A DNA stretch of 64,000 nucleotides from NCBI RefSeq assembly GCF_030718995.1, contig NZ_CP132204.1, positions 2,294,001 through 2,358,000 on the forward strand, given 5' to 3'. This DNA comes from Arthrobacter oryzae (GTDB lineage: Bacteria > Actinomycetota > Actinomycetes > Actinomycetales > Micrococcaceae). The notes beneath the pieces were generated by a model, which ran no database searches, was not told the origin of the DNA, and saw only the letters and a program-made list of their open reading frames with translations. The position numbers and the translations under genes were made by a program. Positions 8,296 through 16,883 of the stretch are shown here, in pieces; the first letter of the stretch is position 1; every line of letters begins with the position of its first letter.

Positions 8296-9137
8296 CAACC
8301 AGGGATCACTGTTCTGGTGGAACCGTTGACCGGCTTCTGATCGACGCCGGCCACACGGACGTGCCCGAGCTCAGGGCCGCGCTCCTGTCCATAGCCTCGC
8401 TGGCGCAGAGGCAGGTTCCTGCTCCCGGCCCTGAACTGGCGGCCATGCTGGCCGGGCCGCAGGACGAACTGACCAAGAAGCGTTGGCTGCGCCAGTACCG
8501 TCCGGCAATCGTGGGACTGGCCGTCCTTGCCGGCATGGGCCTCGGGGTCAGCGGCGTCGCCGCCACCAGCCAGGTGTCGGATGGCGGCCCGGGGCTCTGG
8601 TCCATCCAGGAGCTGACCACGGACTGGACGCCGGGCTGGACGCTTCCCCTTGCGCCCGCAGGTTCGGACCAGGACGGGCGGTTGCCATGGGTTTCACCAC
8701 TCTTCCTGCAGCTCGACGAGGTTCTTCCTTCAGCCGAGGACCTGGCTGCCGGCCAGGATAACCTCCCGGCCGGTCCGGGTAACGCCAACGGCCAGGCGGC
8801 GGCGACGGGACCGGACGGGCAGCTACTTCCGCCGGCCAAGGGACCTGACTGGGCACCCGGGGCCGCATCAGGCAACGGCAAAGCGGGCGGGCCGGATGCT
8901 GAAATTTCCGGTGCAGGCAAGGCCGAATCCGCACCCGAGGAGCTATCCGGACCGGACTCCCAGGACCAGCCCGGCGAGCACTCTGACCAGGCCAGCCAGT
9001 CCCCGGAGGAAAGCAGCACCGAGGACCGGGGGCAGAAGAACCGGAAGACGGACGAATCCGGCGAAGGCCTGCTCGACTCCGCTCTGGATTCCGTGGTCGA
9101 ACCCGTCAGCAGCTGGCTACGGAAGTTCCGCCCGTAA
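8292..9137 (+). CDS. Single-pass membrane protein, probable anti-sigma partner
   Basis: 281 residues from ATG 8292, overlapping the sigma-factor frame by ATGA. The N-terminal 70 residues are cytoplasmic-like, with helices (VPELRAALLSIASLAQR); one transmembrane helix spans about residues 71-92 (PAIVGLAVLAGMGLGVSGVA). The remainder is a low-complexity Gly/Pro/Ser/Glu/Asp-rich extracytoplasmic region ending in an amphipathic helix (LLDSALDSVVEPVSSWLRKF). The zinc anti-sigma HxxxCxxC motif is absent. Placement after an ECF gene and the topology suggest an anti-sigma or sigma-coupled membrane protein; the sequence alone does not prove it. The cognate sigma gene is broken here. Confidence 0.6.
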   Translation: MTTRDHCSGGTVDRLLIDAGHTDVPELRAALLSIASLAQRQVPAPGPELAAMLAGPQDELTKKRWLRQYRPAIVGLAVLAGMGLGVSGVAATSQVSDGGPGLWSIQELTTDWTPGWTLPLAPAGSDQDGRLPWVSPLFLQLDEVLPSAEDLAAGQDNLPAGPGNANGQAAATGPDGQLLPPAKGPDWAPGAASGNGKAGGPDAEISGAGKAESAPEELSGPDSQDQPGEHSDQASQSPEESSTEDRGQKNRKTDESGEGLLDSALDSVVEPVSSWLRKFRP

Positions 9138-9161
9138 ACCGGGCCGCCCTCATTCTGCGAT

Positions 9162-9219
9162 TTAGCGCGAACGGACACTTGACACCCCGGCCGGGGCGTC
9201 AAGTGTCCGTTCGCGCTAA
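9162..9219. repeat. 58-bp palindrome between convergent genes
   Basis: The arms 9162-9190 and 9191-9219 are 29 bp each, beginning TTAGCGCGAACGGACACTTG and meeting at CCCCGG/CCGGGG, with a single mismatch that would be a G-U pair in RNA. There is no T run on either side, so a simple intrinsic terminator is unlikely. About 20 bases of one arm recur, with small changes, at 49967-49986. A repeat-family element, possibly acting as a transcription barrier. Confidence 0.75.
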
Positions 9220-9232
9220 GATCACGCTTTGA

Positions 9233-9727
9233 TCAGGCCAGGACCTGCCGCTTTGAGGAAATAACCCCCGTATCGAAGCCGGCAAGGTGGAGGCCGCCGT
9301 GGAAGCGTGCGTGCTCGATCTTGACGCAGCGGTCCATCACGACGTCGAGCCCGGCGGCTTCGGCCTCTTTGGCCACGTCCTCGTGCCACGAGCCCAGCTG
9401 CAGCCAGAGGGTCTTGGCACCGGCCGCGACGGCCTCGTCCAGGACGCCCGGGAGGTCGTCGTGTTTGCGGAACACATCCACGATGTCCGGGCTCTCGGGA
9501 AGGTCGGCCAGGGAGGCGTAGGTAGGCTGGCCAAGGATCTCCTTAACAACGGGGTTCACGAAGTACACCTTGTACCGGGTGGAGGACTGCAGGTACGTGG
9601 CCACGAAGTAGCTGGCCCGCGAGGGTTTGTCCGAAGCGCCCACAATGGCAATGGACTTCGCCTGCCGGAGCAGGTTCAGCCGTTCCGGAGCAGAGGGGCC
9701 TTCCCAGGTGCGGTCTACCGTGCTCAT
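9233..9727 (-). CDS. CoA-binding domain protein (YccU-like)
   Basis: 164 residues, last gene of the sulfur operon. ATG 9727 overlaps the metY stop by ATGA. A single Rossmann-type CoA_binding domain: SIAIVGASDKPSRASYFV near residues 26-43, then PESPDIVDVFRKHDDLPGVL and GAKTLWLQLGSWHEDVAKEAEAAGLDVVMDRC. This is the nucleotide-binding fold of succinyl-CoA synthetase alpha without the catalytic part. Family members bind CoA; a specific role is not established. A second member lies at 14789-15214, on the other side of the operon. Confidence 0.85.
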   Translation of the reverse strand: MSTVDRTWEGPSAPERLNLLRQAKSIAIVGASDKPSRASYFVATYLQSSTRYKVYFVNPVVKEILGQPTYASLADLPESPDIVDVFRKHDDLPGVLDEAVAAGAKTLWLQLGSWHEDVAKEAEAAGLDVVMDRCVKIEHARFHGGLHLAGFDTGVISSKRQVLA

Positions 9728-11076
9728 GACAGTGCTCCGATCGTGCAGGTGTCGGCCGTCTCGGTGTTCGAGCCTGTTGAAACCAGCTCAGCCTCCGAAG
9801 CCGCCGTCAGGGCCTGGTCCAGGTCCCAGAGGATGTCCTCGATGTCCTCAAGGCCCACGGAGATGCGGACCAGGTCTTCCGGAACTCCGGCGGACTCGAG
9901 CTGGGCCGGGCTCAGCTGCTGGTGGGTGGTTGAGCCGGGGTGGATCACGAGGGTCCGCGAATCGCCCACGTTGGCCAGGTGCGAGGCCAGCTGGAGCGAC
10001 TCGATGAACTTCTGACCGGCGGCGCGGCCGCCCTTCACCCCGAAGGAGAACACAGAACCGGGGCCCAGGGGCAGGTACTTCTGCGCCCGCTCAAAGTGCG
10101 GGTGGGACGGCAGCCCGGAGAAGTTCACATACGCCACGCGCTCGTCCGCCTCAAGCCATTCCGCCACGGCCTGGGCGTTCCTGAGGTGCTCGTCCAGGCG
10201 CTGGGGCAGGGTTTCCACGCCCTGCAGCAGCTGGAACGCGGACTGCGGAGAGAGGGCCGGGCCGATGTCCCGCAGCTGCTCGCAGCGGAGCTTGGTCAGG
10301 AAGCCGTATTCGCCGAAGTTGCCCCACCAGGAGACATTGCCGTAGGAGGCCACGGGCTCGGTCATGGTGGGGAACTTGCCGTTGCCCCAGTTGAAGCGGC
10401 CGCTTTCGACAATCACGCCGCCGAGGGTGGTGCCGTGTCCGCCCAGGAACTTGGTGGCGGAGTGGATCACAATGTCCGCCCCGTGTTCGATCGGCCGCAC
10501 GAGGTAGGGCGTGCTCAGGGTGGCGTCCACGACGAGGGGGATGCCGGCGTCGTGCGCCACCTTTGCCAGGGCCGCAAGGTCCTGGACTTCCGACGACGGG
10601 TTGGCCACCACCTCAACGAAGATGGCCTTGGTGTTCTCCCGGACCGCAGCGGCGTAGTCCGCGGGATCGGTGCCGGGCACGAACGTGGTGTCAACCCCGA
10701 AGCGGCGCAGGGTGACGTCCAGCTGGGTGACCGTGCCGCCGTACAGCTGGGACGCCGCCACGATGTGGTCCCCGGCCTGGGTCAGCGCAGCGAACGTGAT
10801 GAACTCCGCCGCCATGCCCGACGACGTCGCTACAGCGCCGATCCCGCCGTCGAGGGAGGCGATGCGCTCCTCGAATGCCGCCACCGTGGGGTTGCCAATG
10901 CGCGAGTAGATGTTGCCGTACTTCTGCAGGGCGAAAAGGTTGGCGGCGTCCTGGGTGTCCTTGAAGACGAAGGACGTGGTCTGGTAGATCGGGACGGCCC
11001 GGGCGCCGTGCTCGGCGTCGGGCGTTCCGCCGGCGTGGAGGGCGCGGGTGCGGAAACCGAACGTGCGGTCGGCCAT
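9724..11076 (-). CDS. metY: O-acetylhomoserine sulfhydrylase (aminocarboxypropyltransferase)
   Basis: 450 residues, PLP-dependent, cytosolic. It makes homocysteine (or methionine from methanethiol) from O-acetylhomoserine and sulfide. Cys/Met metabolism family motifs are clear: [28 protein letters not shown], the PLP-lysine block [18 protein letters not shown], and the C-terminal SFGVKGG and [15 protein letters not shown]. Length and the YNP-less RIGNPT form suit the MetY subgroup rather than cystathionine synthase. The start overlaps the sfnG stop by one base (TGATG). Its position under the SAM riboswitch matches a biosynthetic sulfur role. Confidence 0.94.
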   Translation of the reverse strand: MADRTFGFRTRALHAGGTPDAEHGARAVPIYQTTSFVFKDTQDAANLFALQKYGNIYSRIGNPTVAAFEERIASLDGGIGAVATSSGMAAEFITFAALTQAGDHIVAASQLYGGTVTQLDVTLRRFGVDTTFVPGTDPADYAAAVRENTKAIFVEVVANPSSEVQDLAALAKVAHDAGIPLVVDATLSTPYLVRPIEHGADIVIHSATKFLGGHGTTLGGVIVESGRFNWGNGKFPTMTEPVASYGNVSWWGNFGEYGFLTKLRCEQLRDIGPALSPQSAFQLLQGVETLPQRLDEHLRNAQAVAEWLEADERVAYVNFSGLPSHPHFERAQKYLPLGPGSVFSFGVKGGRAAGQKFIESLQLASHLANVGDSRTLVIHPGSTTHQQLSPAQLESAGVPEDLVRISVGLEDIEDILWDLDQALTAASEAELVSTGSNTETADTCTIGALS

Positions 11077-12281
11077 CAGGCGTTCACCAGGCCGGCTGCG
11101 GATGCCGAGGCGACGGGCGTGCCGGAAAGGTCCAGCTCAGTGCCGTTCCTGCGGGCGAGGTCCGCCTCAAGCTCGCGGACAATCGGCAGGATGTCCTGGC
11201 CGAACGCCGCCACTTCCTCCTGGAAGTGCAGGTAGCCGGTGAGGAACAGGTTCACGCCGATCTTCTTGTACTCCACGATCCGTTCCGCGATCTGCTCCGG
11301 TGTGCCGATCAGCTGGGTCTTGAAGCCGTCGTTGTACTGGACCAGGTCTTCGAAGGTCGAGTCCGCCCACATGCCCTTGCCGTCCTTCGTGGACGCTCCG
11401 GCTTCCTGCACGGCGTCGCGGAACCCCTGGACCGCCGGCTTGTGGGCCTTCTCCACGATTTCGCGGAGGGTGTCGCGGGCTTCCTTTTCGGAATCGCGGG
11501 CGATCACGAAGCCGTTCAGGCCGAAGTGCGGCGCCGCGAGGGTGCCGTCCTTTCCGCGGCCGGTGGCCTCAGAAGCTGCCACCACCCCTGCAATGTTTTC
11601 CTTGAAGCCCTCAAGGTCCTTGCCGTTGGAGAAGTACCAGTCGGCCACGCGGCCGGCCGTGGCCTGCGCAGCGGTGGAGTTGCCGCCGAAGAAGATTTCA
11701 GGGTGCGCGCGGCCCGGAACGTCCACCGGCGCCGGGTTCAGCGTGAAGTCGGTGATGTTGTAGTACTTGCCGGACTGGCTGTATTCCTGCTCGGTCCAGA
11801 GGCCGCGGAGCACGTTGATGAATTCCTCCGTGCGGACGTAGCGCTCGTCGTGCTCGAGCCATTCGAGGCCGAAGTTGGTGAACTCGTTCTTGAGCCAGCC
11901 GGAGACGATGTTGACGGCGGCGCGGCCGTTGGAGATGTGGTCCGCGGTGATGATGTATTTGGCGAGCACGCCGGGGTGCCACATGCCCGGGTGGACCGCC
12001 GAAATGACCTTCAGCCGCTCGGTGGCCGCCAGCAGCGCCAGGCTGAAGGACGTGGCCTCGTGCTGCTTGTCGGCACCGTAGGAGGCGGCGTATCGGGTCT
12101 GCGTCAGGGCGTATTCGAAGCCGGAGTTCTCGGCGATCCGTGCAAGCTTCTTGTTGTAGTCGAAGTCCCAGCCGGTGCGCTGCTCGATCGTGGAGACCAC
12201 CAGGCCGCCGGATACGTTCGGCACCCAGTAGGCGAACTTGAGCGGTTCGGAAAGACGGGCAACGCTGCTGATGTCGTTCAT
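11076..12281 (-). CDS. sfnG: FMNH2-dependent dimethylsulfone monooxygenase-like (LLM class)
   Basis: 401 residues from ATG 12281, preceded by AAAGGAAC. It is a luciferase-like TIM barrel closely resembling SfnG in the blocks FAYWVPNVSGGLVVSTIEQRTGWDF, ALTQTRYAASYGADKQHEATSFSLALLAATERL, HISNGRAAVNIVSGWLKNEF and EIFFGGNSTAAQATAGRVADWYF. SfnG uses FMNH2 and O2 to convert dimethylsulfone to methanesulfinate, feeding sulfur assimilation; a flavin reductase partner must be encoded elsewhere. Longer frames to 12479 run into acsA and are discarded. It sits between acsA and metY in the same transcription unit. Confidence 0.85.
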   Translation of the reverse strand: MNDISSVARLSEPLKFAYWVPNVSGGLVVSTIEQRTGWDFDYNKKLARIAENSGFEYALTQTRYAASYGADKQHEATSFSLALLAATERLKVISAVHPGMWHPGVLAKYIITADHISNGRAAVNIVSGWLKNEFTNFGLEWLEHDERYVRTEEFINVLRGLWTEQEYSQSGKYYNITDFTLNPAPVDVPGRAHPEIFFGGNSTAAQATAGRVADWYFSNGKDLEGFKENIAGVVAASEATGRGKDGTLAAPHFGLNGFVIARDSEKEARDTLREIVEKAHKPAVQGFRDAVQEAGASTKDGKGMWADSTFEDLVQYNDGFKTQLIGTPEQIAERIVEYKKIGVNLFLTGYLHFQEEVAAFGQDILPIVRELEADLARRNGTELDLSGTPVASASAAGLVNA

Positions 12282-12291
12282 GTTTGTTCCT

Positions 12292-14493
12292 TTACTTCTG
12301 TCCGTTGCGGGAAGTCTGCTTCTGTCCCGTGGGGGAGGCGGCGTAGCCGGCCAGGGCATCCTGGATGCCGGCGATTGCCGGTTCGTTCTGGAGCGACGTG
12401 GTGTCGCCGAGGGTGGTCCCCTCGAAAAGCTGGGTGAGCAGCCGGCGCATGATCTTGCCGCTGCGGGTCTTGGGCACATCGGGAACCACGACGACGTCGC
12501 GCGGCTTGGCGATCGGTCCGATCTCCTTCGCGACGTGGTTCCGGAGGTCCGCGGCCACTTCCGGGGACGCCCCGCCCTTCAGCACCACAAAGGCGACGAC
12601 GGCGTGGCCGGTCTTCGCATCCGCCACCGGACAGACGCCGGCTTCCACCACGGCCGGGTGGGAGACGAGGGCCGATTCGATTTCGATGGTGGACAGCAGG
12701 TGGCCGGACACGTTGAGGGTGTCGTCCACCCGGCCCAGGATCCAGATGTCGCCGTCGTCGTCGTATTTGGCGCCGTCGCCGGCGAGGAACCAGCCCTGCG
12801 CGGCGTATTTGCGCCAATACGAATCGAAGTAGCGCTGCGGATTGCCCCAGACGGTGCGGGCGATGGCGGGGCCGGGCGAGTCCACCACAATGAACCCCTG
12901 GACGCCTGGCGGCACCGTGTTGCCGGCGTCGTCCACGATCCGGGTGCTGACGCCCGGCAACGGGCGGGCCGCGCAGCCGGGCTTGAACTCGGTGTCCGTC
13001 GGGGCGGGGGAGAGGATGGTGGCGCCGGTCTCGGACTGCCACCAGGTGTCCACGACGGGGGCGGTGCCGGCGCCGACGTTCCGGCGGAGCCAGCGCCAGG
13101 CCTCGGGGTTGACGGCTTCGCCCACGGTGCCGAGCATCCGGATCGAGGAGAGATCGTACGTGTCCGGGACGCCGTCCGGGAACCAGCCCATGAGCGAGCG
13201 GACCAGGGTGGGCGCCGTGTAGTACTGGGTCACGCCGTAGCGCTCGATGATCTCAAAGTGCCGACCCGGGTGCGGGGTGTTTGGCGTGCCTTCGAAGATC
13301 ACCTGCGTGACACCGTTGGACAGAGGGCCGTAGATCTCGTACGTGTGGGCCGTGACCCAGGCGAGGTCCGCAGTGCACCAGTGCACGTCCTGGTCCCGGA
13401 GTGCCGGGTCCGGGTTGCTGAACAGGTGCTCGAAGCTCCAGGACGCCTGCGTCAGGTACCCGCCGGAGGTGTGCACCAGGCCCTTGGGCTTACCGGTGGT
13501 CCCGGAGGTGTACATGATGAAGAGGGGAGTCTCGGCGTCGAACGCTTCCGCTTCGTGGGTGTCAGCGGCATTTCCGACGGCGTCGTGCCACCAGACGTCG
13601 CGGCCTGCGGCCATGGGGACCGTTGCCAGCTGGTCCGCGGGGGTGGTGCGGTTGACCACCAGGACGTGCTCGATCGCGTTGTCCCCGGCAACCGCGGCGT
13701 CCGCATTGTCCTTGACCGGCACGGCCACACCGCGGCGGAACTGCCCGTCCGTGGTGACCAGGAGCTTGGCCCCGGTGTCTTCCACTCGGAACTTCAGCGC
13801 TTCGGCGGAGAATCCACCGAACACGAGGGAATGGATGGCGCCGATGCGGGCCACGGCGAGGGTGACGATGACTGTTTCGGGGATGACCGGAAGGTAGATG
13901 ACCACGCGGTCGCCCTTGGTGATGCCCAGGGCCAGGAGCGCATTGGCGGTCTTGGATATTTCACGTTGCAGCTCGGCATAGGTGATGGCCCGGCGGTCGC
14001 CTGGCTCACCCTCGAAGTGCAGAGCCACCTTGTTGCCGCGGCCGGCGGCAACGTGGCGGTCCACGCAGTTGTAGGCGACGTTGAGCTTGCCTCCCTCGAA
14101 CCACGTGATGTCCGGTCCGGTGCCCGCTTCCACGTCTGCCGGAACGCGCCGGTGGGCTGTGTGCCAGGGTTTGCCGCTGGTGTTGTTGCCGCTGCGGGCG
14201 CCCTCGGCGGGTTCGGCCCAGTCGAGGCGGAGGGCCTGCTGTTCCCAGAAGGCAACCGTGTCCGTGTGGTCGTTGGGGGTGGTACTGCGGTGACGCGCCG
14301 GTCCGTCAGTGGGGACGCCGTGCACTGCGTCGTCCGTGGGCTCAGTCAGGGACCATCCCGAAGAGCCGCGAGAGGAGCCGGGCGCGTCACGCAGCCCTGC
14401 TTCGTTCGCCGTCGCGTCCGAAGTGGATTGTGGGGTTGCCTCGGACGGAATCCGGGCAAAGGTGGGCAGGGCAGGGGAAATCTCAGGGGTCAT
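12292..14493 (-). CDS. acsA: Acetyl-CoA synthetase (AMP-forming)
   Basis: 733 residues, first gene after the riboswitch, starting at ATG 14493 with GGAG upstream. Adenylation P-loop YTSGTTGKPKG is at residues 328-338. Further landmarks are WTAD-like VHWCTADLAWVTAHTYEIYGPL, the TWWQSETG acetyl-pocket block, the hinge region GDGAKYDDDGDIWILGRVDDTLNVSGHLLST, and the C-terminal PKTRSGKIMRRLL whose Lys is the usual regulatory acetylation site. The first 75 residues (Ser/Thr/Pro/Asp-rich) are an extension relative to the usual 650 residues, and translation could begin further in. Location suggests it supplies acetyl-CoA for O-acetylhomoserine synthesis (inference). Confidence 0.93.
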   Translation of the reverse strand: MTPEISPALPTFARIPSEATPQSTSDATANEAGLRDAPGSSRGSSGWSLTEPTDDAVHGVPTDGPARHRSTTPNDHTDTVAFWEQQALRLDWAEPAEGARSGNNTSGKPWHTAHRRVPADVEAGTGPDITWFEGGKLNVAYNCVDRHVAAGRGNKVALHFEGEPGDRRAITYAELQREISKTANALLALGITKGDRVVIYLPVIPETVIVTLAVARIGAIHSLVFGGFSAEALKFRVEDTGAKLLVTTDGQFRRGVAVPVKDNADAAVAGDNAIEHVLVVNRTTPADQLATVPMAAGRDVWWHDAVGNAADTHEAEAFDAETPLFIMYTSGTTGKPKGLVHTSGGYLTQASWSFEHLFSNPDPALRDQDVHWCTADLAWVTAHTYEIYGPLSNGVTQVIFEGTPNTPHPGRHFEIIERYGVTQYYTAPTLVRSLMGWFPDGVPDTYDLSSIRMLGTVGEAVNPEAWRWLRRNVGAGTAPVVDTWWQSETGATILSPAPTDTEFKPGCAARPLPGVSTRIVDDAGNTVPPGVQGFIVVDSPGPAIARTVWGNPQRYFDSYWRKYAAQGWFLAGDGAKYDDDGDIWILGRVDDTLNVSGHLLSTIEIESALVSHPAVVEAGVCPVADAKTGHAVVAFVVLKGGASPEVAADLRNHVAKEIGPIAKPRDVVVVPDVPKTRSGKIMRRLLTQLFEGTTLGDTTSLQNEPAIAGIQDALAGYAASPTGQKQTSRNGQK

Positions 14494-14547
14494 TGCAGCA
14501 CTCCATCGGTCCTGGCAGTAGCACCCTTAGTTCCTTTGGTTTCCTCG

Positions 14548-14645
14548 AAAAGAGGAGGAACAGTTCCGTGGGAATGGTCGTCTCACGTCACCGCGGGTTG
14601 CTGCGGCTTCATCGATCCAGGTCTCTCGGCCGCTCGGGATGGTCA
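14548..14645 (-). promoter_or_regulatory. SAM-type riboswitch leader of the acsA-sfnG-metY operon
   Basis: On the minus strand the 5' leader has the S-box core: GAGCGGC, then GAGAGACCTGG, ATCGATGAA, GCCGC and AGCAACC. GCGGC/GCCGC forms the P2 stem, GATGA the kink-turn side, and CAACC the start of P3. The 3' part (GACCATTCCCACGGAA) is less typical, so the subclass (SAM-I, SAM-IV or the intermediate variant) is left open. Transcription from the promoter just upstream would begin almost at the aptamer. A hairpin CCTC-TTTTC-GAGG (around 14541-14556) follows and may be part of the expression platform. Confidence 0.72.
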
Positions 14646-14649
14646 CTAC

Positions 14650-14679
14650 CTACTAGAACCGAGATGCACGATTTCACAA
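14650..14679 (-). promoter_or_regulatory. Promoter of the sulfur operon
   Basis: On the minus strand, TTGTGA (14679-14674) and TAGTAG (14655-14650) are separated by 18 bp. The predicted start is near 14643, immediately before the riboswitch aptamer. The surrounding 14665-14760 is unusually AT-rich for this genome and also must hold the divergent promoter of the CoA-binding gene at 14789. Confidence 0.5.
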
Positions 14680-14788
14680 AATTCGCGCCTCGGGCGCTGT
14701 AATATTCGTTCATTACCGGCACCTCGGCTGCTGGTTCATTCATTTATTCGGGGATAGTGCGGATTGGCCGCAGGAGTAAGGTTGATGC

Positions 14789-15214
14789 ATGGCCCACGTT
14801 AACGATCCGGCAGTCATTGAGCGACTCATGCGAACCAAAGGCACTTGGGCGGTGGTGGGCCTGACCACCAACGAATGGCGCTCGGCGTACGACGTTTCCC
14901 TGTATATCCGCGACCGGATGGGCATGGAAATCATCCCGGTCAACCTCCCGGGCGATGACGTGCACGGCGAGAAGGGATACCGCTCGTTGGCGGATATTCC
15001 CGCGGAAAAGCACCCGATCGACGTCGTGGACTGCTTTGTTAATTCCCGCAAGGTGGGAGCGGTGATCGACCAGGCCATTGCCGTGGGCGCCAAGGCAGTG
15101 TGGCTTCAGCTCGGGGTGTTCGACGACGCCGCAGTGGAGCGTGCCAAGGCGGCGGGACTGGACGTGGTGGTTAACGAGTGCCCTGCCCGCGAAGGGTGGC
15201 GCGTGGGCGTCTAG
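14789..15214 (+). CDS. CoA-binding domain protein (YccU-like), paralogue
   Basis: 141 residues from ATG 14789 with GGAGTAAGG upstream. CoA_binding fold: TWAVVGLTTNEWRSAYDVSLYIRD, IIPVNLPGDDVHGEKGYRSLADIP, IDVVDCFVNSRKVGAVIDQAIAVGAKAVWLQLGVFDDAAVERAKAAGLDVVVNECPA. Its second half closely parallels the protein at 9233-9727 (xxGAKxxWLQLG...AAGLDVV). It diverges from the riboswitch-controlled operon, so the operon carries a CoA-binding gene at its end and another opposite its start. Function unknown beyond likely CoA binding. Confidence 0.85.
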   Translation: MAHVNDPAVIERLMRTKGTWAVVGLTTNEWRSAYDVSLYIRDRMGMEIIPVNLPGDDVHGEKGYRSLADIPAEKHPIDVVDCFVNSRKVGAVIDQAIAVGAKAVWLQLGVFDDAAVERAKAAGLDVVVNECPAREGWRVGV

Positions 15215-15254
15215 CGCCCTGCCGGAAATACCGGGCGCCGGATAGGCTCGCTTC

Positions 15255-15665
15255 ATGGACGCTGACACCCTCCGCGAGATCTGCCTGAGCTTCCCCGGCA
15301 CCTACGAGGACTTTCCGTTCGGTCCGGAAACCTCCGTCTTCAAGGTGCGCGCGGCCGTGGCGGGCGGTTCGCGGCACGAAGCGAAGATGTTCGCGGCGTC
15401 CGCCATGGACCCGGCGGACTGGTCCGTGAGCCTCAAGTGCGAGCCCGCCCTGGCGGAGCAGTTGCGGTCGGTCCACCCTGAAATCTCCGGCGCCTGGCAC
15501 ATGAACAAGACGCACTGGAACGGGGTCCGGCTGGACGGATCGCTACCGGACGACATGATCCGGGACATGGTGGAGGACTCCTACGACCTGGTGGTGGCCA
15601 CGCTGAGCCGCAAGCAGCGTGAGCAGCTGGGCTGGGCCGGGCTCGCCAGGGGTGATGGAGCATGA
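15255..15665 (+). CDS. MmcQ/YjbR family protein
   Basis: 136 residues. The short alpha/beta fold with N-terminal LREICLSFPGTYEDFPFGPETSVFKV and the C-terminal MNKTHWNGVRLDGSLPDDMIRDMVEDSYDLVVATLSRKQR is diagnostic of the YjbR (DUF419) family, whose CyaY-like fold is often annotated as DNA-binding without strong proof. First gene of a plus-strand run of small genes; its stop overlaps the next start by ATGA. Length is normal. Confidence 0.85.
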   Translation: MDADTLREICLSFPGTYEDFPFGPETSVFKVRAAVAGGSRHEAKMFAASAMDPADWSVSLKCEPALAEQLRSVHPEISGAWHMNKTHWNGVRLDGSLPDDMIRDMVEDSYDLVVATLSRKQREQLGWAGLARGDGA

Positions 15666-16213
15666 CGCGTATCCGCCGCCTGGCCCGGGGCCGCCTGGAC
15701 TACCCGGGCATCGGTTCCACCGAACACGGACGGGCGCCGGATGGCATCCCTTGGGTGGTGACCCAGGCCTATCTCGGCGACGGCCCGGCGCTCTACCGGA
15801 GGGTCGCCCACGGAATCCTGGCCTGGCAGTTGCAGAAGCGGTCCGGGCTGCGGGTCCGCACGGACTCCGACGTCGTGGTGCCCGGCGCGCGCGTCGTGAG
15901 CGGATTCGGCGTCGGGCCTTTCCGGATCAATGCGCCCTGCGAGGTGGTGTGGGTCCGCCGGCCGGTGCCCGGCGACGGTCCGCAAAGTGCCGGTTTTGGT
16001 TACGGAACCCTTCCCGGCCACCCCGTGCGGGGCGAGGAAGCCTTCGAAGTGGAGCTGGACGGCGAGAACCGGGTGTTCCTGAAGATCACGGCGTTCAGCC
16101 GGCCGTCCACCTGGTTTTACGCTGCCGGGAGCGCCGTCACGGGCCGTGCGCAGAGACATGTCACGAACCGATACATTGGGAGTGCACACGAACTGGCCGC
16201 AGGTGAAAGCTGA
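15662..16213 (+). CDS. DUF1990 family protein
   Basis: 183 residues starting in an ATGA overlap with the previous gene. The central GFGYGTLPGHPVRGEEAF block and the later SRPSTWFYAAGSA are typical of DUF1990 (UPF0548), a family of unknown biochemical role found in actinobacteria and plants. No signal peptide or membrane helix. The overlap implies translational coupling with the YjbR-like gene. Confidence 0.82.
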   Translation: MTRIRRLARGRLDYPGIGSTEHGRAPDGIPWVVTQAYLGDGPALYRRVAHGILAWQLQKRSGLRVRTDSDVVVPGARVVSGFGVGPFRINAPCEVVWVRRPVPGDGPQSAGFGYGTLPGHPVRGEEAFEVELDGENRVFLKITAFSRPSTWFYAAGSAVTGRAQRHVTNRYIGSAHELAAGES

Positions 16214-16227
16214 TCAGGAGCAGGTGA

Positions 16228-16878
16228 ATGCTGGAACAGAAAACCCTTGACCAACTGTGGAACTTCGACGACGCCCCCGGCTCGGAAGCCCGCTTCCGCG
16301 CGGCGGCTGCAGACGAAAAGTACGACGCCGACGAACAGGCGGAGCTCGCCACCCAGGTGGGGCGGGCCATCGGGCTGCAGGGCCGCTATGAAGAAGCCGA
16401 TGCGCTCCTGGACGGGATCGACGCCGACGAGCCCACCGTGGCTGTCCGGGTGCTGCTGGAACGCGGGCGCCTGCTCAATTCCAGCGGTCATGCCGCGATG
16501 GCTGTCCCGCTGTTTGAACAGGCCGCCGAACTGGCCGACCACCTCAGCGAGGAGTTCCTTGCTGTCGATGCGCTGCACATGCTGGCGATCGCCGACCCCG
16601 CGCATGCCGAGTCCTGGACCCGCAGCGCCCTCGAGTACGCGTCCACGGTGCATGACCCGCGGACCAGGCGCTGGATGGTCTCGCTGCACAACAACCTGGG
16701 CTGGACACTGCACCGGGCCGGGCGCTTCACCGAAGCACTGGTGGAGTTCCAGCTGGCCGAGCAGTGGGCGGAACGCGTCGGCACGCCCCAGCAGCAGCAA
16801 TTGGCCCGTGAGGCGATTGAGGAGTGCGAGCATTCCCTGGCCGCCGGGCTGGCCGCAGAAACACAACGAAAGGCATAA
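16228..16878 (+). CDS. Tetratricopeptide-repeat-like protein
   Basis: 216 residues from ATG 16228, 7 bases after AGGAG. Helical hairpins with TPR spacing are seen: AIGLQGRYEEADALLDGI, ERGRLLNSSGHAAMAVPLFEQAAELAD, LHNNLGWTLHRAGRFTEALVEFQLAEQWAE. The acidic, soluble composition indicates a cytosolic protein-protein interaction module. No catalytic domain. Followed 5 bp later by the monooxygenase-fold gene. Confidence 0.75.
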   Translation: MLEQKTLDQLWNFDDAPGSEARFRAAAADEKYDADEQAELATQVGRAIGLQGRYEEADALLDGIDADEPTVAVRVLLERGRLLNSSGHAAMAVPLFEQAAELADHLSEEFLAVDALHMLAIADPAHAESWTRSALEYASTVHDPRTRRWMVSLHNNLGWTLHRAGRFTEALVEFQLAEQWAERVGTPQQQQLAREAIEECEHSLAAGLAAETQRKA

Positions 16879-16883
16879 CCCCC

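Noticed and set aside
9162..9219. Treating the long palindromes (here, 17534, 18593, 49078) as ordinary intrinsic terminators
   Set aside because: None has a T run after the 3' arm, and the 49078 element ends in A5. They were kept as repeats instead.
12238..14757. Long plus-strand open frame (over 800 codons) opposite acsA and sfnG
   Set aside because: It is the antisense shadow of high-GC codons. acsA and sfnG have full family motifs, while this frame has none and spans their junction.
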